DNA of 64,000 nucleotides from QHXW01 sp035297145 (lineage in GTDB: Bacteria; Acidobacteriota; Terriglobia; Bryobacterales; Bryobacteraceae): the NCBI GenBank assembly GCA_035297145.1, contig DATGZN010000069.1, forward strand, positions 48,694 through 112,693. The letters are read 5' to 3'. A program made the translations under genes and the position numbers. The notes beneath the pieces were generated by a model, which made no database searches, was not told the origin of the DNA, and saw nothing but the letters and a program-made list of their open reading frames with translations. Of this stretch, positions 52,035 to 62,207 are shown one piece after another (position 1 is the stretch's first letter; the number at the start of each line of letters is the position of its first letter).

Positions 52035-55000
52035 ATGCAACGGTATATTCGTTTGTACGGATGGGCGCTGGTGGCTTTGCTGGCAATCACCATGGCGCAA
52101 GCTGCGCTCGATCGTGGAGCCATTCAAGGTACCGTAACGGATCCTCAGGGAGCCGCGGTCCCGAGTGTCGATGTCACGGTGACGAACACAGCAACCAACG
52201 TCTCGGCTAAGGTGGTCACCAATACAGCGGGGTTCTATCTGGTTCCGGAGCTTGTTCCCGGCACTTACGTGGTGCAATTCCGGTCAAAAGGATTCAGCTC
52301 GCTGGACATTCAAAATATCGAGGTCACTGCCGGCAGCAAGGTGACGGTGGACGGCGCCATGCGCGTGGGCGAGCTGGCACAGACGGTCGACGTTTCGGCG
52401 CAAGCGTCGCTGATTGAAACCACTGCCTCGAATTTCAGTACGGGCATCCAGCCGCAGATGCTGGAGAAGGTGCCGATTCTTGGGCGCGATATCCAGAATC
52501 TGGTGCAACTGCTGCCTGGTGTGACACAGTCGAACGGACCGTCGGGCTCCACGTTCGGATTCGACAGCCAGTTCGGCGGGTTTCCCGATCCCACGCATAT
52601 CGTCGGCTCCGGCATCAGCGTCAATGGCAGCCAGGGTGGTGCGAACGCCTGGTATCTGGATGGCAGCCTCAACGCCGCATTGGGCCCGGAGTCAGTTGTG
52701 GTGAACCCGTCGCCGGATGCTGTTTCGGAATTCAACCTGGTGGATAACGGGCTGGCTGCGGAATGGAGCCGCACCAGCGGGGCTGTGGTCAATGTAGTGC
52801 TGAAGTCCGGCACGAACCAGTTCCACGGCAGCGGCTATGGCGCCAACCGGAATTCGTACTTCAATGCCAACAATCCATTCGACCGCCGGTCACCAACGGG
52901 CGAGGAGTTTCTATCGCCGCGGGTCAACTACAACGATGTCGGTACGACTTTCGGAGGGCCGATTCTCAAGAACCGTACGTTCTTCTTCTTCTCGTGGGAC
53001 ACTTCGTTCCTGCACGAAAACAAGAACCAGATCTACACCGTTCCCACGGCTCTGGAGGCGGCGGGGAATTTCAGCCAAACACCAGGGATTGGCACGTGCC
53101 CGACCTGCCTGATCTACGATCCCTACTCCACTACGGGGCCGGATGCCAACGGCGAGTTTCACCGGACCGCATTTCCGGGCAATATCATTCCGAGGAACCG
53201 GCTCGATCCGCTCTCCGCATACTACGCAGCCAGCTTCCCAGCGCCGAATTTTATTGACCCTCTGCAGCAGGGGCCGAGCGGGTGCGGAGTATTCTGCAAC
53301 AACTTTCTGGGCAACATCGGCAGCAGTCTGACGACGAACAACATGTCCGTCAAGGTGGATCATCGGTTCAACGACAAGAGCGCGCTCTTTATTGAGTACC
53401 TGCTCAATCCAAGCTATTACGCGAATTACCGCCTGCCATGGAGCGGCGCGACGGCGGTGACACAGGGGATCTCGGGCGCGCAGCCGTATACCACTGCCAA
53501 CCAGATCTTCACCATCGGTCATACACAGACGTTCGGATCAACTCTCATCAACGAGTTCCGCGCCAGCTACAGCCGGCAGAACCAGATCCCCAAGCAAAAC
53601 CCGAGTTCGCTAGTCGACAACTCCGGCATCGAACAGCGCATCCAGGGATTGAATTTCATTCTGGATCGTTTTGGCCCGGTACCGACGATCAGCGTTGGCG
53701 GCTTAGCGGGCTTCGGCCCGCAGCAATGGCAGAACGGGCTTCAGGGCGTGGATGCGTACACGCTGCAGGACAATGTCACGAAAATCATCGGCAGTCACAC
53801 GCTGAAGGGCGGCCTGATGTGGCGGCGCGATGACAACTGGTACAACGCAAGCTGGGGTTACGGCCTGGGTTTTGGGGGCGGCCTCACGACCGACCCTGTG
53901 ACGGGTCAGGGCGGCAACGGCTTGGCGCAATTCCTCCTGGGAGCCGTGGACCCAGGCAGCGGTACGGGCACTTTCCACTATCCGTATCAAACCAACGATT
54001 ACTGGGGCTTCTACTTCCAGGATGATTACCGGGTGAATTCGCACCTCACGCTCAACCTTGGCCTGCGATACGACCTGTACGGCTGGTTCCGTGAGCGCAG
54101 CAATTACCTGGCGAACATCGATTTCAGCGCGCAGAATCCCGATGTGCCGTATAAGGGCCGCATCGATTACTTCGGAACGCCGGCGCACCCGAGTTCGGAT
54201 GTTTTTCCGGCAAACAAGGGTTCGCTCGGCCCGCGCGTCAACTTCGCATGGACGCCGACCAACGACAGGAAATGGGTGGTCCGTGGCGGTTACGACATTA
54301 TCTACAGCAACGGCATCAGCGCCGCTTTCGGCGACCAGAACGGGGGCATCAGCGGTCCCGCCTATGCCAATTACTTCGCTTACAATGGAGACTTCTCGGG
54401 TAAACGACCGGCGTTTCAGTTCAGCGAGGGCGCGCCTCCGCTCAATCTTCCAGCCCTGAGCTCCGTGAAGCAGACCGACAACCAGTTCCTGGGAACCGGG
54501 CCCCAAGGCTTCCTGCAAGGCTCAAAAGATCCCTACGTCGAGCAGTGGAGTCTGTACGTGCAGCGTGAGCTTCCCAAGAATATGGGTTTGAGCGTCGGAT
54601 ATGTCGGCACGCATGGCCTTCACTTGTACGGTGACGAGTTCCGCAGTTACGACTATGTTCCCACGTCAGTTCGCCAGCAACTGCGAAACGGAATTAACGA
54701 TACCGTTGCCACTCCGGCGGCTCTGGTCCCGATCTACGGCTCAACGATTTCGCTGGCGAATCTTGACCGGCCGTACCCGCAATACACAAATCTGAGCATC
54801 AATTCCAATCCCGACGGATTCAACCGCTACGAGTCTTTGCAGGTGAAATTCGAAAAGCGCTACTCGGTCGGATTGAACTTCATGGTGGCGTACACGCACC
54901 AGAAGAACATCGGCACGCCCAACACCGGCAGCATCATCGGCAACACGGCAACGCCTACGACCATTGGTCGAACGGTCGGCCGGGCGTCTCTGGTTCCGGG

Positions 55001-55715
55001 CGGTCTGTCCGGAGGCACCGGAAATACGGCGGGCGGCTCCGGACCGCAGAACATCGACAATCGATTCGGAGATGTCGGCCTGACCGCGGATGACATTCCG
55101 AACGTGCTCAATGTCGCAGGATCTTACGAATTGCCGTTCGGCAAAGGGAAGCCATTCCTTTCGGGCAGCCGGCTGGGGAATGCCGTGTTAGGCGGTTGGA
55201 CGCTCACGCAGAACTGGAACGTCCAAAATGGTGTTCCGCTAGTGATCACCGGGCCATGCAACGCAGTTACTTGCCGCCCGAACTTCATCGGCGATCCGAA
55301 CGCGGGAGCTCACACGCAGAACCAGTGGTTTAATCCGAATGCGTTTGAGGCTGTGTTCCAGACCAACCCGGCCGTGCTGACCGCGCCGGATCCAACCATC
55401 TACAGCGCATGGTGGCAGTTCGGCACCATGGGCCTGCGCAATAATGGAGTCCGCTCACCCGGCTTCTGGAATACAGATATGTCACTGAGTAAAGACTTCC
55501 ACGTCACGGAGCAGAAGTTTTTCAGCTTCCGATGGGAGGTTTACAACGCGCTAAACCACCAGAATCTCGGCATCCCGAATACCCAATGGTGTCTGCCACC
55601 CAACCCCGACGGATCGACCGACCTGGTCCATCAGGCTGGCTGCCAGTTCGGTAAGATCACCAATGTGCAAACCGATCCGCGCGCCATGCAGTTCATGCTG
55701 AAGTTCACATTTTAG
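52035..55715 (+). CDS. TonB-dependent receptor with N-terminal carboxypeptidase-regulatory-like domain
   Basis: 1226 residues. A signal peptide is followed by GAIQGTVTDPQGAAVPSVDV and TNTAGFYLVPELVPGTYVVQ, the Ig-like regulatory domain found in SusC-like acidobacterial OmpA/Oar receptors. The plug (VPILGRDIQNLVQLLPGVTQ) and a 22-strand barrel follow, ending in an aromatic residue (MLKFTF). It imports large ligands across the outer membrane with TonB energy. AGGAGGTGGAG precedes the ATG at 52035. Last gene of the AraC-headed locus. Confidence 0.93.
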   Translation: MQRYIRLYGWALVALLAITMAQAALDRGAIQGTVTDPQGAAVPSVDVTVTNTATNVSAKVVTNTAGFYLVPELVPGTYVVQFRSKGFSSLDIQNIEVTAGSKVTVDGAMRVGELAQTVDVSAQASLIETTASNFSTGIQPQMLEKVPILGRDIQNLVQLLPGVTQSNGPSGSTFGFDSQFGGFPDPTHIVGSGISVNGSQGGANAWYLDGSLNAALGPESVVVNPSPDAVSEFNLVDNGLAAEWSRTSGAVVNVVLKSGTNQFHGSGYGANRNSYFNANNPFDRRSPTGEEFLSPRVNYNDVGTTFGGPILKNRTFFFFSWDTSFLHENKNQIYTVPTALEAAGNFSQTPGIGTCPTCLIYDPYSTTGPDANGEFHRTAFPGNIIPRNRLDPLSAYYAASFPAPNFIDPLQQGPSGCGVFCNNFLGNIGSSLTTNNMSVKVDHRFNDKSALFIEYLLNPSYYANYRLPWSGATAVTQGISGAQPYTTANQIFTIGHTQTFGSTLINEFRASYSRQNQIPKQNPSSLVDNSGIEQRIQGLNFILDRFGPVPTISVGGLAGFGPQQWQNGLQGVDAYTLQDNVTKIIGSHTLKGGLMWRRDDNWYNASWGYGLGFGGGLTTDPVTGQGGNGLAQFLLGAVDPGSGTGTFHYPYQTNDYWGFYFQDDYRVNSHLTLNLGLRYDLYGWFRERSNYLANIDFSAQNPDVPYKGRIDYFGTPAHPSSDVFPANKGSLGPRVNFAWTPTNDRKWVVRGGYDIIYSNGISAAFGDQNGGISGPAYANYFAYNGDFSGKRPAFQFSEGAPPLNLPALSSVKQTDNQFLGTGPQGFLQGSKDPYVEQWSLYVQRELPKNMGLSVGYVGTHGLHLYGDEFRSYDYVPTSVRQQLRNGINDTVATPAALVPIYGSTISLANLDRPYPQYTNLSINSNPDGFNRYESLQVKFEKRYSVGLNFMVAYTHQKNIGTPNTGSIIGNTATPTTIGRTVGRASLVPGGLSGGTGNTAGGSGPQNIDNRFGDVGLTADDIPNVLNVAGSYELPFGKGKPFLSGSRLGNAVLGGWTLTQNWNVQNGVPLVITGPCNAVTCRPNFIGDPNAGAHTQNQWFNPNAFEAVFQTNPAVLTAPDPTIYSAWWQFGTMGLRNNGVRSPGFWNTDMSLSKDFHVTEQKFFSFRWEVYNALNHQNLGIPNTQWCLPPNPDGSTDLVHQAGCQFGKITNVQTDPRAMQFMLKFTF

Positions 55716-55934
55716 AAAGGATACTTGCGGGTTGGTTGGCCTGTGGGGTGGTGGTTGCAATCTCGCGTTCTATTCATTTCACCGCCCAAACCACAGCCTG
55801 GCCTATGATGTCCTCGAACGCGTTTCCGGACAGTTACACATGGTGTTGCGTCCCCCGGCAAATTGCGTAGAAGCACGAGGACTCAACTCTGCTGTCCCTC
55901 TTGCTTGTCGGGACGGGAATGTTATTGCAACCGC
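55716..55934. other. Gene-free spacer with a 9-bp inverted repeat
   Basis: GGTTGCAAT (55753-55761) and ATTGCAACC (55924-55932) bracket about 160 bases without a recognisable gene. No terminator with a T-tract is seen after the TonB gene. Confidence 0.5.
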
Positions 55935-56640
55935 CTAGCGGAAGCCACCGACAACATAGATGTCGCTGCCGGCGGCGTCGAGTTGCGACCACACGATCCA
56001 GCTTTCATCCGGCGACACGCTCATCCCGCTATCGAACTGCACCGGCATTTTCCGAAGCGGCACAACGTCACGGACCTTATGTGTGGTTAAGTCGAGGCGG
56101 CGAATGGCGCTGCCGGTTCCTGCGGGCGGGTACACCGCGTAATAAAGCGCACTCGACGAGACGGCCCATTGTCCCCAGAGATTCGGCGATAACTCGCTGG
56201 TGAGCTTTTCTTCCGCGCCGCCCCCGACCGGCATGCGCCAGACGCCGGCTTCGCCGCCCACACGCGTGTAGAACAGCCACTTCCCGTCGGGAGATTCCGC
56301 GGCGCGCGAACGCTCCCTCGCCGGCCACACGGGTCTGTTCTTTGCCGTCCAAATCCATGCGCCAGACTTCCCAAATGCCGTGCCGGTCGGTGCAGAAATA
56401 GATCCGGCGGCCATCCCGGGAAAATGACGGCAGCACTTCGTTGGAGGTTTCGTGGGTGAGGCGCGAGGGACGCCGCCGGAAGCCGGCACCAGGAAGATGT
56501 CACCATTGCCGTTAGGCCGCGAGTCGAAGACGATCCACTTGCCGTCGGGCGACCAGTGCCCGCTGCCCGTGGTAGGGCCGTTCACCGTTCCACTTGGCTG
56601 CATTGCCAAACCGTGGATGTGGATTCTGGCTGGGCCGCAT
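55935..56640 (-). pseudogene. Frameshifted WD40/PD40 (TolB-like) propeller remnant
   Basis: One frame gives GHWSPDGKWIVFDSRPNGNG and DIFLVPASGG, a second gives LPSFSRDGRRIYFCTDRHGI and WEVWRMDLDGKEQTRVAGEG, and the first resumes with ESPDGKWLFYTRVGGEAGVW to VSPDESWIVWSQLDAAGSD. The order is that of a normal PD40 propeller, so at least two frameshifts (near 56450 and 56310) break one gene. The N-terminal part is missing at about 56640, where plus-strand phosphoesterase sequence takes over. Confidence 0.8.
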
Positions 56641-56734
56641 GTCGCAGTCGGTTTACGGCGTACTCGAAGTTGGGACGTAAGCCCTCGTTTGTACCAGCCA
56701 AGGCCCGATTAGGACCGATCCACAGCAACGTGTG

Positions 56735-57290
56735 GTCCACGTCGGCGATCTTCATGGAGGAAGACGACGCGCAGAACGGCGTCGACCACGTCGACGGTCA
56801 TCGCAGCCCAGGCTATATCATTAGCCCATACGCCGTGCAGAACGGACCCACCGACCACACCTTCTACACGCAGGTCAACATGACTCGGACGATCGAGCAA
56901 ATCCTCGGTCTGACGCCCATGAACCAGTTCGACCTCGTGGCGTCGCCGATGAGGACGGCTTTCGTCACCGGCACGCCGCCCGCGGAGAACTTCCAGCCGT
57001 GGACGCACGTGCCGAACCAGATCCTGCTGGATAAGGGCGTTACAGCGAGCACAGCCAAGACAAAGAGAAACCCTCCGATTAAGGCCCTGAGGGCTGCTTG
57101 GCTCCAGAAGAAGGCGCAGATCTTCGCCGGCAAACTGACCAAGCCGGACGCCGAAGACCCGGATACCGTCAACCACCTGAACTGGTATCTGACCACCGGG
57201 TTTAAGATCCCCTATCCCGGCGAGAAAACGGTTCGCCCCCCGAGCGACTTCAACAACGCGGCACCCACGCCTGACGAGGACGACAAGTAA
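56735..57290 (+). pseudogene. 5'-truncated phosphoesterase (alkaline-phosphatase superfamily) remnant
   Basis: About 185 residues: SAIFMEEDDAQNGVDHVDGH, SPGYIISPYAVQNGPTDHTF, NMTRTIEQILGLTPMNQFDL and NHLNWYLTTGFKIPYPGEKT. This is the C-terminal quarter of secreted YncE-type propeller/phosphoesterase proteins of acidobacteria; HVDGHR and ISPYA contain late metal-ligand motifs. The first three quarters are gone. A strong terminator follows at 57312. Confidence 0.8.
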
Positions 57291-57311
57291 AACACGTTCC
57301 GACAGCAACGG

Positions 57312-57343
57312 CCCTCTCCCCGGTGACCGGGGAGAGGGTTTTT
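57312..57343 (+). terminator. Rho-independent terminator
   Basis: CCCTCTCCCCGG (57312-57323) pairs perfectly with CCGGGGAGAGGG (57327-57338) around a TGA loop, followed by five T. It ends the truncated phosphoesterase gene and isolates it from the TonB gene that starts 11 bases later. Confidence 0.92.
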
Positions 57344-57354
57344 AAAACACCGAC

Positions 57355-60330
57355 ATGAACCTGCGTGTGAAGATTCTCCTCCTGTTTTTCCTGGGTTCGG
57401 TGGGCATCAGCGCCCAGGTCGCGCGAACTTCATTGAACGGAATCGTCACCGACGAGCAAGGCAAGCGAATTCCTTCGGCCAAAGTGTATGCAACCAACAG
57501 GGCGATTGGCGTCCGGCGTGAAACCGAGACCAACGCCTTGGGTGCCTACGTGCTGCCCGACATGGCGACGGGCACATTCAGCATCGAGATCTCGAAAGAC
57601 GGCTTCGCGCCCCTGCGTTTTCCGAGCGTCAAGCTGGAAGTCGGGCGACCAAGAACCCTCGACGTCACTTTGAATCTCGCCGGGCACCGGGAGGAGATGA
57701 GCGTCACAGAGGCTACGTTCCAATTGGACCGCGTTGATGCCACGGTGGGCGCGCCCATCGAGCAGAAGCAGATCGACGAGTTGCCGATCAACGGTAGAAA
57801 CTGGTCGACCCTCACCGCGCTGGTTCCCGGAGCGGTTGACACCGGCGCCGGCGATCAGCGGACGATCCGATTCGCCGGGCACGGGCTGGACGACAACAAC
57901 CTGACGCTAGATGGCGTCGATGCGACGGCGGTCTTTAACCAGATGCAGCGCGAGTACGTGCGGCTCACGATTCCGCTGGAATCGATCGACCAGTTCGACG
58001 TCAAAGACCAGACGTTCGGAGCCGACGTGGAAGGCGGCACGTCGGGCGCGCAGGTCGCGGTGGTTTCGCCTTCGGGAACGAACTCGCTCCACGGGAACGT
58101 GTTCGACTACTTCCGCAATGAGGCGATCGAAGCCCGAACGCCCTTCAGCGGGGCCTCTCCCAATCCTTTCCTTCTGAACCAATTCGGCGGCGCAGCCGGC
58201 GGGCCGATTGTGCGGAACAGACTGTTTTTCTATGCGGCGTACGAAGGCCTGCGACAGCGGCTGGATGGGTCGCAAATCGGACTCGTGCCGAGCCCGAGTT
58301 TCATTGCACAGTCAACCCTAACCTCTCCAGCTTTGTTACCGATCCGGACGGCATACCCCGCGGGAACATCGCCGGCCAGATCGCCGAACGTGTGGAATTA
58401 CAACGCTCTTGGGCGCCAGATCGACAACGAAGACTCCGGCATGATCCGGCTGGACTACCATCTCTCGAGCAAGACCACTTCGTTCGTACGCTTCAACTCG
58501 GACGAAGCGGTTCAAACCATTCCGACCGGTCAACTGATCGCCAAGACGCAGTACGACACGAAGTTCAACAACGGCGTCTTCGAGGTTCTGCATGTCTTCT
58601 CGCCGAGTTTGGTGAACGAATTCAAATTGGGCGTCAACCAGGACATCTACGTCGCCTCGACGCTCTCCCCGGTGCCGTACACCATCAGCGTTTCGGGATT
58701 CAGTTCGCTCGCGGGAAGAACCGCGAATCAGGATCCGTCGAAGACCATCAGCCTGCTGGATGACGTATCGTGGTCGAAAGACAGCCACACCCTGAAGTTC
58801 GGCTTCGAATTCAAACGCCTGTTCCTGAACCAGGGAACGGCGAGCAGCGGCACCTTGACTTACACGTCCACGACTAACTTTCTGAACAACCAGATGGGCA
58901 CAGCTTCCTATACGTCCATCCTCCCGCTGGTGCGTCAGCGCAAGAACATGTATTGGGCATACGTGGAAGACGAGTGGAAGGTCACACCGACGCTGACCAT
59001 CAATGCGGGCCTCCGCTACAACGTGTTCAACGCCCTCTCCGCGCTGAATCACCAGGCCATTCCGTTCGACTTTGCGACTTGTGGCGGATTCTGCCCGACT
59101 AGCTATTCCTACTTCAACCCCCGTTACAACGACGTCGACCCCAGAATCGGCATCGCGTGGTCGCATCGCAACACCGTGGTACGCATCGGCGCCGGCATCT
59201 ATCACACCGACGGACAGGAGGACGATCAGAACCTTCCTATCTCGAACACTGTCAGCCGTTACTCGTTCAACAACGTCTCGTTCCCGGGCCTTTCCTATCC
59301 TCTCGATCCGTTTCTCGCCTACGCGCAGAACGGCGGGTTGGGCGTGGTCTCGCCACGCGATCTGGATCGCAACCGCAAGGACAACTATGTTGCCTCCTGG
59401 ACGTTATCGCTGCAGCAGGCCATGCCCGGCGGGTTCGTGGCCACACTCAATTACCTTGGCAATAAGGGAACAGATGTTCTGACCACCACTTATACCAATC
59501 TTGCCATCCCTCCGGGCAATGTCGTTCCGCATCCGGCCTTCGGCGTGGTGTCATGGCGCGGCGACGTCGGCAACAGCACCTTCGAGGCGCTGCAGTTCAA
59601 CCTTCGCCGGACCTTCCACAACGGCTTCCTGCTATCGTCGAACTACATGTGGTCGCATTCCATCAATGACGGCAGCATTGGCGGCGGAGACTCCGACACA
59701 CCGCAAAACTCGTTCTGCCGTTCCTGCGACAAGGCGAGCAGCGACTTCGACGTGCGGCACTTGTTCAATCTTTCCGCCGTCTACACGCTGCCTTTTGGGG
59801 CGGGCAAGCAGTACGCAAACTCGCCGGGGGTCCTGCGAACGCTGCTGGGAAACTGGGAAATGAGTGCGATCGGAATGACGCAAACCGGATTGCCAGTGAA
59901 CATCACGGTCGACCGTACCAACGCGTCGGTTCCCGGTCTGTACGCCGTCAGCGGTTCGGAACGTCCCGACTACGTTTTCGGCCAGTCACTCACCCCTGCC
60001 CGGGGCTCGACCGCCAACCACTGGATCAACCCCGCGGCCTTCGCTGTGCCGGCTAATGGCACGTTCGGCAATCTGGGGAGAAACGCATTTCGCGCGCCCG
60101 GGATCACGCAACTCGACCTGGCCGTTTCGAAGTTCGTGTTGCTCACGGAACACTTCAGCATCCGCTTCCGGGCCGATATGTTCAACTTGACGAACCGTGC
60201 TCAGTACGGAGTTCCCAACGCCGATATTTCCGCGTCGAATTTCGGTGTCATCACGGCCACGCTCAGCAACTACGCAACTGGACGTGGAACCCCGCGCGAA
60301 TTGCAGTTGTCAATTAAGACCTTATTTTGA
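57355..60330 (+). CDS. TonB-dependent receptor with N-terminal carboxypeptidase-regulatory-like domain
   Basis: 991 residues. A signal peptide (MNLRVKILLLFFLGSVGISA), then SLNGIVTDEQGKRIPSAKVY and NALGAYVLPDMATGTFSIEI (Ig-like regulatory domain), the plug (LPINGRNWSTLTALVPGAVD, LTLDGVDATAVFNQMQREYV) and a long barrel ending RELQLSIKTLF. It is about 235 residues shorter than the receptor at 52035 and only distantly similar. It stands alone, directly behind a terminator, with no clear ribosome site. Confidence 0.92.
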   Translation: MNLRVKILLLFFLGSVGISAQVARTSLNGIVTDEQGKRIPSAKVYATNRAIGVRRETETNALGAYVLPDMATGTFSIEISKDGFAPLRFPSVKLEVGRPRTLDVTLNLAGHREEMSVTEATFQLDRVDATVGAPIEQKQIDELPINGRNWSTLTALVPGAVDTGAGDQRTIRFAGHGLDDNNLTLDGVDATAVFNQMQREYVRLTIPLESIDQFDVKDQTFGADVEGGTSGAQVAVVSPSGTNSLHGNVFDYFRNEAIEARTPFSGASPNPFLLNQFGGAAGGPIVRNRLFFYAAYEGLRQRLDGSQIGLVPSPSFIAQSTLTSPALLPIRTAYPAGTSPARSPNVWNYNALGRQIDNEDSGMIRLDYHLSSKTTSFVRFNSDEAVQTIPTGQLIAKTQYDTKFNNGVFEVLHVFSPSLVNEFKLGVNQDIYVASTLSPVPYTISVSGFSSLAGRTANQDPSKTISLLDDVSWSKDSHTLKFGFEFKRLFLNQGTASSGTLTYTSTTNFLNNQMGTASYTSILPLVRQRKNMYWAYVEDEWKVTPTLTINAGLRYNVFNALSALNHQAIPFDFATCGGFCPTSYSYFNPRYNDVDPRIGIAWSHRNTVVRIGAGIYHTDGQEDDQNLPISNTVSRYSFNNVSFPGLSYPLDPFLAYAQNGGLGVVSPRDLDRNRKDNYVASWTLSLQQAMPGGFVATLNYLGNKGTDVLTTTYTNLAIPPGNVVPHPAFGVVSWRGDVGNSTFEALQFNLRRTFHNGFLLSSNYMWSHSINDGSIGGGDSDTPQNSFCRSCDKASSDFDVRHLFNLSAVYTLPFGAGKQYANSPGVLRTLLGNWEMSAIGMTQTGLPVNITVDRTNASVPGLYAVSGSERPDYVFGQSLTPARGSTANHWINPAAFAVPANGTFGNLGRNAFRAPGITQLDLAVSKFVLLTEHFSIRFRADMFNLTNRAQYGVPNADISASNFGVITATLSNYATGRGTPRELQLSIKTLF

Positions 60331-60367
60331 GGTTCAGGAAGCGCCCGGATTCCGGTCGGATGACGCG

Positions 60368-61713
60368 CTAACTGGAAGCTAGAAGTTTCCGGACTGGGTT
60401 AGTTACGAGAAACGTTGTAACCTTCTGTTGCCTTGCACACAGACCTAACATGGCGAACGTGATTCGTCGCGGACTCAGGAATTGGCTACTCATCCCCTGG
60501 CCGTTCGCGCGTGCCAGTCCGGCATCCGGGATGCGCAACGGGGAAGCGCCGCTGAGAAACACTCGCCACAGGCTCCGCGCCTGGCCTTGACGCTCGAGTG
60601 ACGCGATCAGTTCCGGCTCGCCGGCATTCCAGGCCAGACCTTCCACTGCACGGTTTTCGGTGGTCAGACGCCGAGGGTTACCACCGTTGACGGAGACTGT
60701 ATACACGTCTTGGACGGAAGCCTCCGCCGACCGGACAAACGCTAAGGAGCTGCCGTCCGGGCTGAGGCGGGGCTGACTATCGCCCAGCGTACCCTTGGCG
60801 GGCGAGGTGACTTGGTGCTTGCGGCCGTCGGCCACGTCGATGGTGAAGAGGGCGAACGGAGAAGCAGCGTCATCGCGGTCCGCCGCCACTATGGCGCGGC
60901 CGTTTTGCATCCAGTCGATCGGGCTCCGCAGCGCGACCTCGGCGACACGGCGTTCTCCGGTTGCGTCTGGCGCCACCAGGCGAACCATGACGGCAAAGCG
61001 GTTCCGCTCGATTTGGCGAAGAAAGGCACGGATCGGCCGTCCGGAGACCAAACCGGCTCATAGTCAAAGTTTTCTCCGCTGGTGAGCGGGCGAGGCTCTC
61101 CGCCCGCGGACGGCTGGAGAAACAGGTTGGCTCCGTGGGCATCGACGTCGCGCGTGTAGGCGACCCACACGCCATCCGGAGAGAACGCGGGTGAGCGTGT
61201 AACCCATTGACTTCCAGTCAGTAAGCGAGGAGCGGCAGATGTGCTGGAGCCCGGACGCATTCTGATTCCGGCCAACCACGTCCCGAGCAAGAGCGCCATG
61301 CCTAATCCCCCAAACAACGCGCCTATCAGCCAAGGCTTTCGGGGTCCGACACTGTGAGCCGGGGCCGCGGGAGGCAGAACCCGCTCAAATTGCGGCTGGT
61401 ATCTGCCCTTCGGAAGCAGGATCGGGACCGGGTCGGTCAAACCGGTGCCGGCGTAGTATTCATGCAGTTTTAGGCGCAATCGACGCGCCTCCACGCGAAT
61501 GATCGGATCGGCCTTGGGGTCATACGCGGGAGGGCGTCCAAATACCTCCACGCCGATGACTGTTTCCTTGAGTTCCCCACCACCGCCAGCCAGGGTCCGC
61601 TCCACCACGAAACGCAGAAACTGGCCCATTCGCGCGCTCTGCGCCCACTCCTTGCTGGCCTGAACACGGTATAGGGCCGTCCTGATCTCGTCCGGGGATA
61701 ACGCGTTCGCCAT
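60368..61713 (-). pseudogene. Frameshifted membrane-anchored TolB-type protein with N-terminal acidobacterial domain
   Basis: The first frame (from 61713) gives the domain SARMGQFLRFVVERTLAGGG, LKETVIGVEVFGRPPAYDPK and DPIIRVEARRLRLKLHEYYA, common at the start of acidobacterial TolB/TPR proteins, then a membrane helix (WLIGALFGGLGMALLLGTWL) and PD40 repeats (SPAFSPDGVWVAYTRDVDAH). Around 61020 the sequence continues in another frame (RFAVMVRLVAPDATGERRVA, LSPDGSSLAFVRSAEASVQD) to 60368. One indel therefore splits the gene. It could also be an assembly error. Confidence 0.8.
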
Positions 61714-61797
61714 ATAGGGGTTACATAGGGTAGCATACCCCAGTATTACCGCCTGTTACTTCCTCGGCGCGGGCCGCATTCGCAAGACTGGTCGGAC

Positions 61798-62178
61798 ATG
61801 CGACTCATGACGCGAACGATTTCGATGCTGGTTGGGGCGGCGCTTGTTCTCGCACTCACGGCAGATGCCTCGCCAATCTACAACTTTGCAACTTTCAATG
61901 GCCCCGGCGACAACGCGGGAGGCACTACGGTCAACGGGGTAAGTAACACCGGCGCGATCGTCGGGTTCAGCTCCAATGCGAATATGAATGTGTTTACGAA
62001 TTTTGTCCGCCAGCCGAATGGCACATTCACCACGCTGAACATCAACGGGGACCCGCTGGCGAATGCCAATGGCATTAATTCCGCCGGCGTCGTCGTGGGC
62101 GCCACCGGAGGGCAAGCGTTCGTTCAGGATCACGGGCTTATTAGTTTCTTGCCAGCCGCGGACCTGGCGGGCGCATGA
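61798..62178 (+). pseudogene. 3'-truncated exported protein (HAF-repeat type)
   Basis: 126 residues. The signal peptide (ISMLVGAALVLALTADA) is followed by INSAGVVVGATG and VSNTGAIVGFSS, the repeat style of extracellular HAF/PEP-CTERM proteins. It stops at TGA where the recombinase region begins, with no PEP-CTERM tail, so the 3' part was probably lost when the recombinase sequence arrived. GGGTA-GCA-TACCC (61730-61740 region) lies upstream. Confidence 0.6.
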
Positions 62179-62207
62179 TCAACCCGTGGCGGTGGAGGCC
62201 ACGGGTC

